DNA of 64,000 nt from Candidatus Melainabacteria bacterium (GCA_017307165.1 JAFKGK010000009.1:62001-126000); one strand, 5' to 3'. Counted from the first letter of the stretch, positions 43,569 to 52,777 are shown. The notes: generated from the letters alone by a model not told the origin. Translations and numbers: made by a program.

Positions 43569-45397
43569 GCCATACCCGTGTTGTTCTTTTTATCGCCGAC
43601 ATAGACAAAAAACAGATCCTTGCCATAGCGCTGGTTGTTTTTGTTAAAGGTCGTTATGTGGTCAGAAGCCTCCATCATGCGGCCATTTTGATATGACAGC
43701 GTGGCAACGTGGCCGGCACCATTGGGACTGCCTGCCCATTGTCTGGTGACAATGACAGCATTACCAGCCTTGGCGGCAGCTTGCGCACCTTCCCAGTTTG
43801 TCATTTGAAAATCGCTATTGCGCGAGAGCGCATGACGCATCTCCCAACCATCGCCTGTTCCCAGGAGTTTTTTGTAGCCGGCATCCGACCAGGCTAGCTG
43901 GACGCCAGTGGCGCAGAGACCAGTACGGTCCATTTGATTGGCTTTGCGTTGAGCCGATTGCAGCACTTTTGCATCAAACATACTGCCGTCTTTGTTGACG
44001 GTCCAGTCGAGGCGATCGTTTTCGCCCATATTGTGGCTCTTATTGGCTAGCTTGGCGAGCCGGTCGGCTGCCTGCATAAACTCCTTGTTGCCGCGATCGT
44101 TGAGCTCGGCCTCTGTCAGAGTGTCTGGAGACTTGCCGAGATGAAAGCCCAGGGCGGTCTTGCCGACATCGCCATTGGCTGCCTTGCTAAACTGGTTGAC
44201 CAGGTCCATGGCGACCTGTTCTTGCATGTCCTTGGGAAAATACATCTTGAGCTGTTCGGCAGTCGGCTTTTCGCCGTGCTTCATACCATCAAGCATCTTG
44301 ACGAAGCCCTTAGCAAAATCCTTGTCCTTAAACTTTGCTGCAAACTCCTTGGAGATCTTGCCTTTTTGCGACAATTTGTCCATGACGCCGCCGACATTGC
44401 CTTCGTTTATTTCGTCGACGCCGGTGAGGCTCTTGAACCATGCGCTGAGAGCCAAAAAATTGGCGCCGTAGCGACCGACCGCCACATCCCCATTGGCGCG
44501 CTGGCGCACTGTCTCATAGGGTGCGGCCTTATCGGGATTAAACATAGCGGAGATAGCATTTTTGGTATCGATGACGGTATCGGTCTCACCTTTGAGAGTC
44601 GGCACGTCTCGCGGAGCAAAATTGTTGTCGATATCGCTGCGGCTCATCGAGCCAGAGCTACCTGGAGTCATGCGACTCATCCGTGACATGGCGTTTTGGG
44701 TCTCGGGGCTAAAATCACGGCGCGCCTCGGCGGCAGTGGCTTGAGGCGAGTCAGGCGTCTCATTGGCGCCGACAAACTTTTTGACGACATTGTCGGAGAG
44801 CAAGCCGTACTGGTCGTCTAGCTTGACGCCCTGAGCCTTGAGACTGGGGTCGAGATTCATCCGATCATTGAGGTAGGTGACCATGCTATCCAGCGAAGCC
44901 TTTTGTGCTCCTGTCACATCTGAAAGGTCACCGGCAGAGCGTTCGACCTGGACCACGACATTTTTCTTTTGGGCAGGGTCAAAGTCCGATGTAGCCTCGA
45001 CTGTGCCGTCTTTGCGCACGATGATGTCGGCGAGCTTGCTTGGGTCGGTATTGTCGGCATAAGTAACGGTGACGCGCGGGTCCACAGCGGCATCTGTAGC
45101 CTGAGCAGGTACGGCAGCGGCATCTGTGGGATTGGAGATCTCGGAGCGGCGGATAACGCCCTCACGCATCAGTTGAGAAATGCTCTTATTTTTGTCCAGG
45201 GCCTGAGTATCCATGGGCTGTTGAGGAGCCATGGCGCCGACGGTGCCATCACCTATGGGAAAACTCGACGCAGTACGGATGCCGACGGCATCGTTGTAGA
45301 GTCTTGTACTGGCCTCATAGGTCGAGCCCGGATTGTCTTGTGCCTGCGCAGGCGCGGCCAGTGTGGCATCTCCGCCATTTGCATCTCCGACTGTCAT
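43565..45397 (-). CDS. Large protein with possible C-terminal Cys/His hydrolase domain
   Basis: A 610-residue soluble protein without signal peptide. Residues 1-300 are low-complexity (Ala, Asp, Thr, Ser) and probably disordered. Helical segments at about 330-470 are followed by a C-terminal domain with GLCATGVQLAWSDAGY (Cys at about 496), VIVTRQWAGSPNGAGHVATL (His at about 562) and MEASDH, an order reminiscent of NlpC/P60 or CHAP amidases. Catalysis is not proven. Similar Asp/Ala-rich N-termini occur in the protein at 54664. GGAG precedes the ATG at 45397. Convergent with hisS with a four-base overlap. Confidence 0.65.
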   Translation of the reverse strand: MTVGDANGGDATLAAPAQAQDNPGSTYEASTRLYNDAVGIRTASSFPIGDGTVGAMAPQQPMDTQALDKNKSISQLMREGVIRRSEISNPTDAAAVPAQATDAAVDPRVTVTYADNTDPSKLADIIVRKDGTVEATSDFDPAQKKNVVVQVERSAGDLSDVTGAQKASLDSMVTYLNDRMNLDPSLKAQGVKLDDQYGLLSDNVVKKFVGANETPDSPQATAAEARRDFSPETQNAMSRMSRMTPGSSGSMSRSDIDNNFAPRDVPTLKGETDTVIDTKNAISAMFNPDKAAPYETVRQRANGDVAVGRYGANFLALSAWFKSLTGVDEINEGNVGGVMDKLSQKGKISKEFAAKFKDKDFAKGFVKMLDGMKHGEKPTAEQLKMYFPKDMQEQVAMDLVNQFSKAANGDVGKTALGFHLGKSPDTLTEAELNDRGNKEFMQAADRLAKLANKSHNMGENDRLDWTVNKDGSMFDAKVLQSAQRKANQMDRTGLCATGVQLAWSDAGYKKLLGTGDGWEMRHALSRNSDFQMTNWEGAQAAAKAGNAVIVTRQWAGSPNGAGHVATLSYQNGRMMEASDHITTFNKNNQRYGKDLFFVYVGDKKNNTGMA

Positions 45398-45579
45398 GTT
45401 TGGATTACTCCGAATGGTTCTACTGTGGGGTATGTCGATTGTATGTCAGGAGGCAGACTCTGAAAACCACTCCATATACGTGGTATTCCCCCAAACTCCA
45501 TTAAATCTGCGCAATTGCGGTCATATTGCAACAATTTCGAGCGGTTTGCCGGGCTTGATCTGCGACAATCTTGGTCACT

Positions 45580-46671
45580 ATGATCGACGCAATCACTCAA
45601 AAAGTCGCAAATAAAGAGCGCATCACTCGCCAGGAGGCCACTTGGCTCTGGCACAACGCAGATGACGAGACGCTGGCCGAGCTGGCCTCGCGCGTCAGGG
45701 CCCGCTATCACAAGCCGGACCGAGCCACCTATCTCTTGATGCGCATCATCAATTACACCAATATCTGCGTGGCAAAATGCGACTATTGCAGCTTCTATCG
45801 CCTACCGCGCGCTAAAGATGGATACGTTCGCAGCAATGAGTGGATCTATAGCAAGATCGACGAGCTGATCGAGGTTGGCGGCGACTTGTTTGGTTTTAAC
45901 GGAGGTTTTAACCCCGCGCTCAAAATCGAGTATTACGAGGATCTGTTTGGCTCCATAAGGCAAAAGTATGGGGAAACGATAGAGTTTTATGCGATGACAG
46001 TGGTAGAGTTATTGTACGTGGCGCGGCTCAGCAAGCTCAGCACGGCAGAGGCAGTTGATAGGCTTAAAAAAGCGGGGGTCAGATGGATCACCGGCGGTGG
46101 TGCCGAGATCCTGGACGATGAGTTTCGCAAGCGACACAGTCCGCTCAAATACACGGTCCAGGAGTATATGGATACGCAAAAAGCCATCCTCGATGCCGGC
46201 CTCAAAACGACCGGTACGATGGTGATTGGTTTTGATGAAACGCTCGAAGAAAGGCTCAATCACCTGGATACAGTCAGAAATTTTCAGGATGTGGAGATCT
46301 CAAATGGCGGCCCAGGCCTTTTTAGCTTTCTACCATGGACCTACAAGCCCTACAACAATGAGCTGGGCGGTAAAGAGATCAGCTCGCAGGAGTATCTCAG
46401 GCATCTGGCGCTCTGTCGTATTTACTTAGACAACATAGTGCACGTGCGGGCCTCGGTGCTGACACAAAATCAAAATGCATTGGTAGGCCTCAAATATGGT
46501 GCGGATGATTTTGATATCCCCTGGGAGGATGAAGTGACACAGATGGCCGGTGCAGTCATCGAAAAAGACGTTGCGCAGATCCTCGGATATGCAAAGGCAG
46601 CGGGTTTTGATGCGCAATACAGACCGGTGGCCGCAGCAAGCGCGCGCAGGTGCAAGGCTGCTCAGACCTGA
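45580..46671 (+). CDS. mqnC: Cyclic dehypoxanthinyl futalosine synthase
   Basis: The 363-residue radical-SAM enzyme has the 4Fe-4S motif CVAKCDYC (Cys63, 67, 70) and the MqnC/MqnE/CofG-type block GGGAEILDDEFRKRHSP (about 175). NALVGLKYGADDF and GFNGGFNPALKIEYYEDLF also match MqnC, which cyclises dehypoxanthine futalosine in the alternative menaquinone pathway. Other members of the subfamily (MqnE, CofG/H) are less likely given length and order of motifs. The ATG at 45580 is used; an in-frame TTG at 45571 adds three residues. No other mqn genes are in the window. Divergent from the 610-residue gene. Confidence 0.82.
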   Translation: MIDAITQKVANKERITRQEATWLWHNADDETLAELASRVRARYHKPDRATYLLMRIINYTNICVAKCDYCSFYRLPRAKDGYVRSNEWIYSKIDELIEVGGDLFGFNGGFNPALKIEYYEDLFGSIRQKYGETIEFYAMTVVELLYVARLSKLSTAEAVDRLKKAGVRWITGGGAEILDDEFRKRHSPLKYTVQEYMDTQKAILDAGLKTTGTMVIGFDETLEERLNHLDTVRNFQDVEISNGGPGLFSFLPWTYKPYNNELGGKEISSQEYLRHLALCRIYLDNIVHVRASVLTQNQNALVGLKYGADDFDIPWEDEVTQMAGAVIEKDVAQILGYAKAAGFDAQYRPVAAASARRCKAAQT

Positions 46672-46764
46672 TACCAACAAGATTGACACCACCTACGGCA
46701 CCACTACAATTACCATCTCAACTTCTACTATAATTTATAACAAAACATTCTGCAAAAAAAAAGA

Positions 46765-46806
46765 AGCCCGATCGATAAGCAGCATGACGCTGATATCGAC
46801 CGGGCT
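46765..46806 (-). terminator. Terminator of the beta-CASP nuclease gene
   Basis: Twelve-base arms AGCCCGATCGAT (46765-46776) and ATCGACCGGGCT (46795-46806) pair with one mismatch. On the minus strand the stem is followed by a run of nine T within CTTCTTTTTTTTTGC. It lies 45 bases past the stop. Confidence 0.82.
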
Positions 46807-46850
46807 CCGGTTAGGTCACAAAAGGCTGATCAAACTCTGCGGCCAGGACC

Positions 46851-48557
46851 TCAGAGCTCGAACACCTGCTTGCTGTCGGGCACCACCACGCCGTTCCAGC
46901 CCAGCTTGTCCTCGATGTGCTCCTTGAGCGACTCCGTGGCTTCGGCATCGCCGTGCACCACGAAGGTCTTTTTGGGGCGACGAGTAAACTTGCCGAGCCA
47001 GTTGACCGTATCCCGCCAATCGGCATGCGCCGAGTAGTCGGGGATAAAGTCGATGGTGGCAGAGATGCGCGTGGGCACGCCGGCGACTCGCACGGTATTG
47101 GCCGTCTGCGTCGCTGCGTCCACGCTGTCGGGGCGTTCGCCCTTGGAGCAGCGCACGATGGCGGAGCCGAGGGTACCAGTGCCCTGGAAGCCCACGAACA
47201 TCACCGTATTCTGCTTGCCTCCCAGCCAATACTTGAGGTGGTTGACGATGCGGCCGCCAGCAGCCATGCCGCTCGAACCGACGATGATGATCGGCTCGTT
47301 GTGGGCACGATGCAGGGCATCCGAATCGCGCCATTCTTCGATGAGCGCATGACGCGGCGGAGCATAGGGGTCCTTGCCGGCCTCCAGCAGCGCGCGCGTC
47401 TCGGGGCCCATGTCGCGGGCATACTTGCGGTGCACCTGCGTGGCGGCGAGCGTCATGCGACCGTCGATGTAGACGGGCATGTCCGGCACGCGACCCGATT
47501 CCATAAGCTCGCGGATGTCGCTCAGGATGGCCTGGGCGCGTCCGACGGCAAAGGCCGGGATGAGGATGACGCCGCAGCCAAACTTGGGATGCTTGACCTT
47601 GGCGCGCTCATGCGCGGAGTTGAGCTTGCTGGCGAGCGACTCAAACCGGTCGCGCACCTGGTGCAGGCGGTTGCCATAAGTCGATTCGACCATGACGTAG
47701 TCGGCGCCGGCGACAGGGGCGAGGTCGCGCAGCAGCGGCATGTTGGGACGGCCGATGTTGCCCGAGAAGCAGAAGGTCCGCTTTTGGCTGCCCGTGCCGA
47801 TCTCGAGGTTGACGACGGCAGCGCCGAGGATGTGACCTGCTTCGGTAAAGGTAAAGGCCACCGAGTCGGTCACGCTGAAGCGCGTATCGTAGTCGACGCA
47901 TTCGAGATACTTGAGCGAAGCCTGGGCCTGCTCCTGGGTATAGAGAGGCTGAAAGCGCGGCGAAGCGTTGCTCGAAGACTGATCGGCAGCGTTGGCACCT
48001 CGCGTGGCGGCGACGCGACTGGCCATCTGCTCCTTGCGAGCGCGATTGCTGCGCGACATGTTGACACGGGTCGAGGACTTTTCGCCCTGGCGACGCGAGC
48101 TGCGATTGTCGCCGGCTTCGGACGCGACGGTGCCGACCTTGAGGTGGTCGCGTTCGTAGCGGGCGCGATGGCGCTTGGCGGCTTCTTCCTGGAGGTAGCC
48201 GGAGTCAGGGAGAATGATGTGCATCAGATCGGCAGTGGCCGGCGTGACGTACACCTTGCCACGGAAACCGTCCTTGACCAGCTTGGGCAGGTAGCCGCAG
48301 TGATCGACGTGGGCGTGGCTGAGGATGGCAAAGTCGATGTCCTTGGGTTCGAGACCCGCAGGCAGGCGATTTTTGAAGTCGTCCATCTGGTTCTCGACGG
48401 TCAGACCCGCGTCCACGAGGAAACGAGTGGTGTTTTCGCGCTCAAAGAGCTCGAAGAGATAAAGAGATCCCGTGACGGCGCGAGCCGCACCAAGAGTGTG
48501 AAACTTGAGCACCGAACGGCCGGTACGCGAGACTTCCTTAAGCTGACGTTTGTTCAT
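46851..48557 (-). CDS. Beta-CASP metallo-beta-lactamase-fold nuclease homologue
   Basis: A 568-residue protein of the CPSF/RNase J-related family. Metallo-beta-lactamase motif 2 is HAHVDHCG (about residue 80), motif 3 is in EAGHILGAA (about 238), and the beta-CASP domain and closing SAHADW (about 495) are present. Motif 4, normally SGDxGR, reads SGNIGR here (about 264): the metal-ligand Asp is replaced by Asn, checked at codon level. A Ser/Arg-rich, probably disordered insertion spans about residues 140-215. The family trims or cuts RNA; activity here is uncertain. GGAG lies nine bases before the ATG at 48557. Confidence 0.83.
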   Translation of the reverse strand: MNKRQLKEVSRTGRSVLKFHTLGAARAVTGSLYLFELFERENTTRFLVDAGLTVENQMDDFKNRLPAGLEPKDIDFAILSHAHVDHCGYLPKLVKDGFRGKVYVTPATADLMHIILPDSGYLQEEAAKRHRARYERDHLKVGTVASEAGDNRSSRRQGEKSSTRVNMSRSNRARKEQMASRVAATRGANAADQSSSNASPRFQPLYTQEQAQASLKYLECVDYDTRFSVTDSVAFTFTEAGHILGAAVVNLEIGTGSQKRTFCFSGNIGRPNMPLLRDLAPVAGADYVMVESTYGNRLHQVRDRFESLASKLNSAHERAKVKHPKFGCGVILIPAFAVGRAQAILSDIRELMESGRVPDMPVYIDGRMTLAATQVHRKYARDMGPETRALLEAGKDPYAPPRHALIEEWRDSDALHRAHNEPIIIVGSSGMAAGGRIVNHLKYWLGGKQNTVMFVGFQGTGTLGSAIVRCSKGERPDSVDAATQTANTVRVAGVPTRISATIDFIPDYSAHADWRDTVNWLGKFTRRPKKTFVVHGDAEATESLKEHIEDKLGWNGVVVPDSKQVFEL

Positions 48558-49157
48558 GCGTTTTTTCTCCTGGCAAAAGAGACCGACCAAAGGCCGATCT
48601 CTTTCGCAATTTCTTTGGGTCACGACCGACGGCCGAGAGCTACGAGGACTATCCTGGGGGGAAATGGTCGTAGGGTCGGCAGGTCATTGCGATTGAAAAC
48701 TTTGGACGGGTTAAAGAACCTGGTTGGAGGTGGGAAGAAGATACCCTGACCTTAACTAAAGCCATAAGGCACATAACAGTGTCTCTCAGGTTCTATGTCA
48801 CCTATTTAATTAGGCCGCGAAACTCTTATCGATTAGCAAGCCTCCTGCGAGCACTTTACATCTTATTTAGACCGCAATAGTTGTCACGATGTATCAGCCT
48901 CGCTATAAGTTATTAGGCATATATCCTGCCTTTCTATTGAGAAATAAAGCCCATAAGCCTTAGTTCTAAAGAGTCAATTTCTTTTCTTTCAACCTTCAGG
49001 AAAATATTTCAAAACAGCCCCATCCGCTGTGCCTCGATACCTCAATTGTTTCACCGTCTCGTGCAGAGTCGGCGATCTTGCAGTGTCTTGAGGTTTTCCG
49101 ACAACCATCCTCCAGCATCACGCGCCTGTGCCATGTGCTGGACCAAGGAGCAACGCT
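48558..49157. other. Divergent intergenic region (600 bases)
   Basis: AT-rich between about 48780 and 49000. It must hold promoters for the nuclease and rhomboid genes. I see no strong hairpin, repeat or small gene. Confidence 0.35.
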
Positions 49158-49943
49158 ATGTTTCCCATCAAGGACAACCTCCGTTGCAGCAGCCCTGCGA
49201 CGGTTACTACCTGGCTCATCGTTCTGAACGTGCTCGCTTTCCTCTGGGAAGTCGGCATGCTCGTGTCTGGCCGCCAGGCCGAACTTTTTGGCACCTACCT
49301 GATGGTGCCTCACGACTTCTTCGCGGCTTTCGCCACCGGCACTCCCGCCGACATGGGCTGGGCCTGCGTGACCGTGTTCGCTTCCATGTTCCTGCATGGT
49401 AGCTTCGGTCACATCTTCGGCAACATGTTCTTTCTGTACATCTTTGGCAAGGGTATGGAAAATCGTCTCGGCAAGTGGTGGTACCTCGCGTTCTACCTGT
49501 TTGCCGGTGTTGCTGCGGCGCTCTGCCATGCTTTCAGCGATCCTTCGAGCACCGTGCCGACTCTCGGCGCTTCTGGTGCGATCGCGGGCGTCCTGGGCGG
49601 CTATCTGCTGCTCTGGCCGACTGCGACCATCTCGGGCTTCTATGTGGCGCCCGCGCCGGCCTATGTGCACACCAAGGCCTACTGGTTCCTCGTGGGCTGG
49701 ATGGTGATGCAGTTTTCGGGCGTGCTGGATGCAATCGGCTCGGTGGGCTCGGGTGTCGCTTACTGGGCGCACATCGGTGGCTTCATCTCTGGTTTCATTC
49801 TCGCGGCCGTGGCCAAGATCGTGCAGCCCGTCTCGGAAGTGTGCATCGTGCACAACTCCGAGTGCGACACGCCTGCCGATAAGGCCAAGGAAGCTGCTCT
49901 CAAGAAGGGCAAGCGTCGCTGGTTCTCATTCAAAAAGGCGTGA
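49158..49943 (+). CDS. Rhomboid family intramembrane serine protease
   Basis: A 261-residue protein with six predicted transmembrane helices. The rhomboid signatures are complete: HGSFGHIFGNMFFLYIFG (HxxxxHxxxN, about 77-90), the catalytic Ser in GASGAIAG (about 139) and the catalytic His in AHIGGF (about 204). It cleaves transmembrane substrates within the bilayer. The C-terminal cytosolic tail is short and Lys-rich. The ATG at 49158 has GGAG at seven bases; an in-frame ATG at 49128 lacks one. Transcribed alone. Target proteins are unknown. Confidence 0.92.
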   Translation: MFPIKDNLRCSSPATVTTWLIVLNVLAFLWEVGMLVSGRQAELFGTYLMVPHDFFAAFATGTPADMGWACVTVFASMFLHGSFGHIFGNMFFLYIFGKGMENRLGKWWYLAFYLFAGVAAALCHAFSDPSSTVPTLGASGAIAGVLGGYLLLWPTATISGFYVAPAPAYVHTKAYWFLVGWMVMQFSGVLDAIGSVGSGVAYWAHIGGFISGFILAAVAKIVQPVSEVCIVHNSECDTPADKAKEAALKKGKRRWFSFKKA

Positions 49944-50438
49944 GCTTTTTTGGCGGAGGGGAAATGAGTCGCGGATGCGATTTCTCTCCCTTCGCTTTTT
50001 ACGCTGTACTACTATTTAATATAACACAATAATCCACACTCGGCTTTTCAGATGGCCTAGTCATCGCGACCCAGGGTTAAGCAAAACTGCTTAGGTTACC
50101 TGAAATCAAGAACCATGATTAAAAGTGGACAAAGATGTCCATTAGGTTGGAAATATTTGCAAATATCTGACAGGCGATAAAGGCGTGGGGGACAAGGGTT
50201 TTGGGGTGCTGTGAGATATGTCAGAGAAAGGCGCTCACCGTCAGGACTGGATTTCGGGACACTAAAAAAATAGTTTGGTTGGTAATTTTGTCAAAATGGC
50301 CATTTTTCACTATGGACCAAAATCAACACCTACCCGTCGCAAATGATCAAAAAATCCGCAGCCAGAGCCGTTAGAAAAATCGCAAAATTTCCCACGAACG
50401 CACACACATACACAAGCACGCACCCGCCCATCCACACT
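49944..50438. promoter_or_regulatory. Convergent gap with three palindromes
   Basis: No gene starts here, since both flanking genes read into the gap, yet three palindromes occur: TGGACA/TGTCCA at 50126-50141, a perfect 14-base palindrome ATATTTGCAAATAT at 50153-50166 and another, AAAATGGCCATTTT, at 50293-50306. The first 60 bases contain an imperfect terminator of the rhomboid gene, and the right end (50395-50440) is CA-rich. Confidence 0.4.
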
Positions 50439-51260
50439 CTAATCATTTAGAGAAAGCACCAACTGCGGTGCCGGTATATGGTGATCCGCCCGCATCGCCA
50501 CTATAGCCGTCCCCACCGAGAAAAACTCGATAATATGCGAGCTCCACGCATAACTGCCTTCGTTGATCTCCACACCCACGATGCCCTCGGCATGCAATTG
50601 CATTGCTTCGTTCTGCATTCTTTCCATTGCCAGCTCGCGCGCATCATAGAGAGCCTGCGTAAAATTGGTCATCTCCACATTTTGCCCGATGTTTTTAAAC
50701 CACTGACCAAAACCCTGGTGCGCCACATGATAGACGCAATTGCCCATCACGAGCCCCACAGGCCGATATCCGGCCTTTAGCAAGGTCCAAAAATCCTGAC
50801 CCGACAAATCACTCGTAAACGGCTTGCCATTGCCTGCACGCCAATTGCTCGATCGATCCTGCGCCTTGACGGCCGTCCCGATAGCCACAAACTCTGCCAG
50901 GCTTTCTCCCCATCCCAGGTGCTTGACCTTGAGCCGCACTGCAACCACGCCATCCGCGCCGAGTTCATCGGCTTCTTCTTCCATGCGTGACATCGCCAGT
51001 TCGCGTGCATGATACATAGCTTGCGTCAGCACCTGCATCTCTTCGTTTTTTGTCCAGCGCGCTTGCTGAAAACCAATATGATAAATCGAAGACCCGACCA
51101 CCATGCCCAATGGCTCAAATCCTGCTTCTTTTACAAGCAAAAACTCATTGACCGAAAGATCAGAAGTAAAAAGCGTCGGCTTGCCACCATCGCCGCGCAT
51201 CTGCTGCAAGCGTTCATGTGCATGAAACGGCACTCCATCTGCATTGTCCTGGTCTGGCAT
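50439..51260 (-). CDS. YbjQ-like protein with two tandem domains
   Basis: A 273-residue protein made of two copies of the YbjQ/DUF74 (heavy-metal-binding-like) domain. Copy 1 has ARELAMSRMEEEADELGADGVVAVRLK (about residues 88-114) and copy 2 has ARELAMERMQNEAMQLHAEGIVGVEIN (about 215-241), the family's helix-strand signature. Single-domain relatives form pentamers of unknown function. It is the third gene of a leftward operon with genes at 51307 and 52328; the products of 50439 and 51307 are paralogues, so four YbjQ-like domains are encoded together. Confidence 0.75.
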   Translation of the reverse strand: MPDQDNADGVPFHAHERLQQMRGDGGKPTLFTSDLSVNEFLLVKEAGFEPLGMVVGSSIYHIGFQQARWTKNEEMQVLTQAMYHARELAMSRMEEEADELGADGVVAVRLKVKHLGWGESLAEFVAIGTAVKAQDRSSNWRAGNGKPFTSDLSGQDFWTLLKAGYRPVGLVMGNCVYHVAHQGFGQWFKNIGQNVEMTNFTQALYDARELAMERMQNEAMQLHAEGIVGVEINEGSYAWSSHIIEFFSVGTAIVAMRADHHIPAPQLVLSLND

Positions 51261-51306
51261 ATCTCTACCCTTTCTCCTTTTGCATCACAGCACCAATCAA
51301 AATCTG

Positions 51307-52305
51307 CTACTCAAGCGCATCTGCATCATCAAATTTGTTTTGCGCCAGATTGTCCACCGGCTCGTCCATGGTCAAAGACCGCCGGCCCGACCCAGCCAGA
51401 TCTATCATCACCAGTCCACTCGCCCTTTTGCGACGCATCCCATCCGGCCGATAGATCACGGCCGTACCAAGCACGTTAAAATGAAAGATAAAATGCATAT
51501 ATCTCGCTCTGTTCGACTCCACGTGATAAGGCTTGAGCTGGTAATCCAGTGTCATATCCACAGCACCATCCGCGCCCAGCATGCCCACTTCGAGAATCAG
51601 GCGATTCATCGCGGTGCGCCTGCACTCCGTAAATGCTTGCGAATACTGTGTAATTTCCTGGTTGCTAAAACCACCAAACAGCGACGCCGTCAGCATCTGC
51701 GTCTGACTATTGCAATACTCAAAATGACTGCTGTTGCCAGCCACTATGCCCATGGGCCAATAGCCATCTTCAAACAAGCGCCAAAACTCCTGCCCACTCA
51801 AAGTGCTGGTAAATGGAATGTGCTTGCTTTGCTGCAAAAACTTGCCATCCGGTATGCGAATTGCCGTCCCCTGCGCCGTAAACTCGGTGATATCAAAGCC
51901 CCAATCACTATTGCCTTCGGACACCTCGACACCGATCACACCGTGCGCTCCCAGCACCTCCGCCTCCTTGCACAACCGAGCGATCGCCAGTCTCCTGGCC
52001 TCTTTGCGATTGTGAGAAACAACGGTCATCTCGCCCGAAGCAGTCATGATATTGAAAGGCATGCGCATAAAAGCGCTGCCCATCACAGTCCCAAGGATCT
52101 GATAGCCAGCCTCCTTAGACAAAAGGTATGCGTTTGTAGACAGAGTACTCGAAAAAAATTCCGTACCACTAGCCACCTGCTCTGTCAGTCGCTTGCGGGC
52201 CATCAGTGGGATGTCGCCTAATTCTAGCGCAGCAATACTGGCCTTTTGAGCGGCCTTTAGCGCTTTATCCTCATCGCTTTCTTTATTAAAGGGCCAGATT
52301 GGCAT
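51307..52305 (-). CDS. YbjQ-like protein with two tandem domains (paralogue)
   Basis: The 332-residue product has two YbjQ-like domains: ARRLAIARLCKEAEVLGAHGVIGVEV (about residues 103-128) and CRRTAMNRLILEVGMLGADGAVDMTL (about 235-260). Each is preceded by a TSTLSxxEF-type segment also found in the paralogue at 50439. An extra N-terminal 50 residues and a basic, acidic-ending tail distinguish it. AGGAG precedes the ATG at 52305, and the start codon sits in the centre of a perfect 16-base palindrome. Middle gene of the operon. Confidence 0.72.
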   Translation of the reverse strand: MPIWPFNKESDEDKALKAAQKASIAALELGDIPLMARKRLTEQVASGTEFFSSTLSTNAYLLSKEAGYQILGTVMGSAFMRMPFNIMTASGEMTVVSHNRKEARRLAIARLCKEAEVLGAHGVIGVEVSEGNSDWGFDITEFTAQGTAIRIPDGKFLQQSKHIPFTSTLSGQEFWRLFEDGYWPMGIVAGNSSHFEYCNSQTQMLTASLFGGFSNQEITQYSQAFTECRRTAMNRLILEVGMLGADGAVDMTLDYQLKPYHVESNRARYMHFIFHFNVLGTAVIYRPDGMRRKRASGLVMIDLAGSGRRSLTMDEPVDNLAQNKFDDADALE

Positions 52306-52312
52306 GCCAATC
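52297..52312 (-). promoter_or_regulatory. Palindrome centred on a start codon
   Basis: GATTGGCATGCCAATC is perfectly self-complementary, with the ATG of the gene at 52305 in its middle. In mRNA it could base-pair and affect initiation. It may also be a coincidence. Confidence 0.3.
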
Positions 52313-52327
52313 TCCTGCTTTATGCAA

Positions 52328-52708
52328 CTATTCTACAAATTTCTCTAAGGCGATCCGCGCAGCGCTATTGTGCTCTGCGTGTCGGCTTAAGGCAGCCGCA
52401 AGACCCATTATCCAGGCTTCCATCGATAGTTCTTCGGTTTTTAAAACGACGTTGCGGACGATCTTCAATTGTCGAGCAATGATGCGGTTTTTTTCGCGCA
52501 CTAGCTGAAAGCCACCATCTGGCAAGGTCACTGTAAGCTGCACCACAGGCCGATTGGCCGAAAGAAAGAACCCTCCCCTATCCACCTTGGTCTCATCAGG
52601 AAGCGCCTTGGAGAGCATCGACGCCAGATGCTCCATAAGATCGCTGGACTGGCTTTTTTCCATCCTCAGCGTGCACGCGAGCACTTCTACTGTTAAAGCG
52701 TCGTCCAT
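52328..52708 (-). CDS. Hypothetical protein, 126 residues
   Basis: Soluble alpha/beta protein without recognised family. A helix-rich end follows two strands (VVQLTVTLPDGGFQLV, about residues 55-70). It is the first gene of the YbjQ-like operon, 22 bases upstream of the next gene, with AAGGAG just before its ATG. Divergent from mutL with a 69-base gap. A role together with the YbjQ-like proteins is inferred only. Confidence 0.6.
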   Translation of the reverse strand: MDDALTVEVLACTLRMEKSQSSDLMEHLASMLSKALPDETKVDRGGFFLSANRPVVQLTVTLPDGGFQLVREKNRIIARQLKIVRNVVLKTEELSMEAWIMGLAAALSRHAEHNSAARIALEKFVE

Positions 52709-52777
52709 CAGGCTCCTTTTAAATCTTTAATTAGTCGCCATTTCCCTGCAAAATTATACAGGTGATAATATTCCCCT

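Noticed and set aside
46917-48749. 610-codon open frame opposite the beta-CASP gene
   Set aside because: It is an antisense shadow of a well-supported gene.
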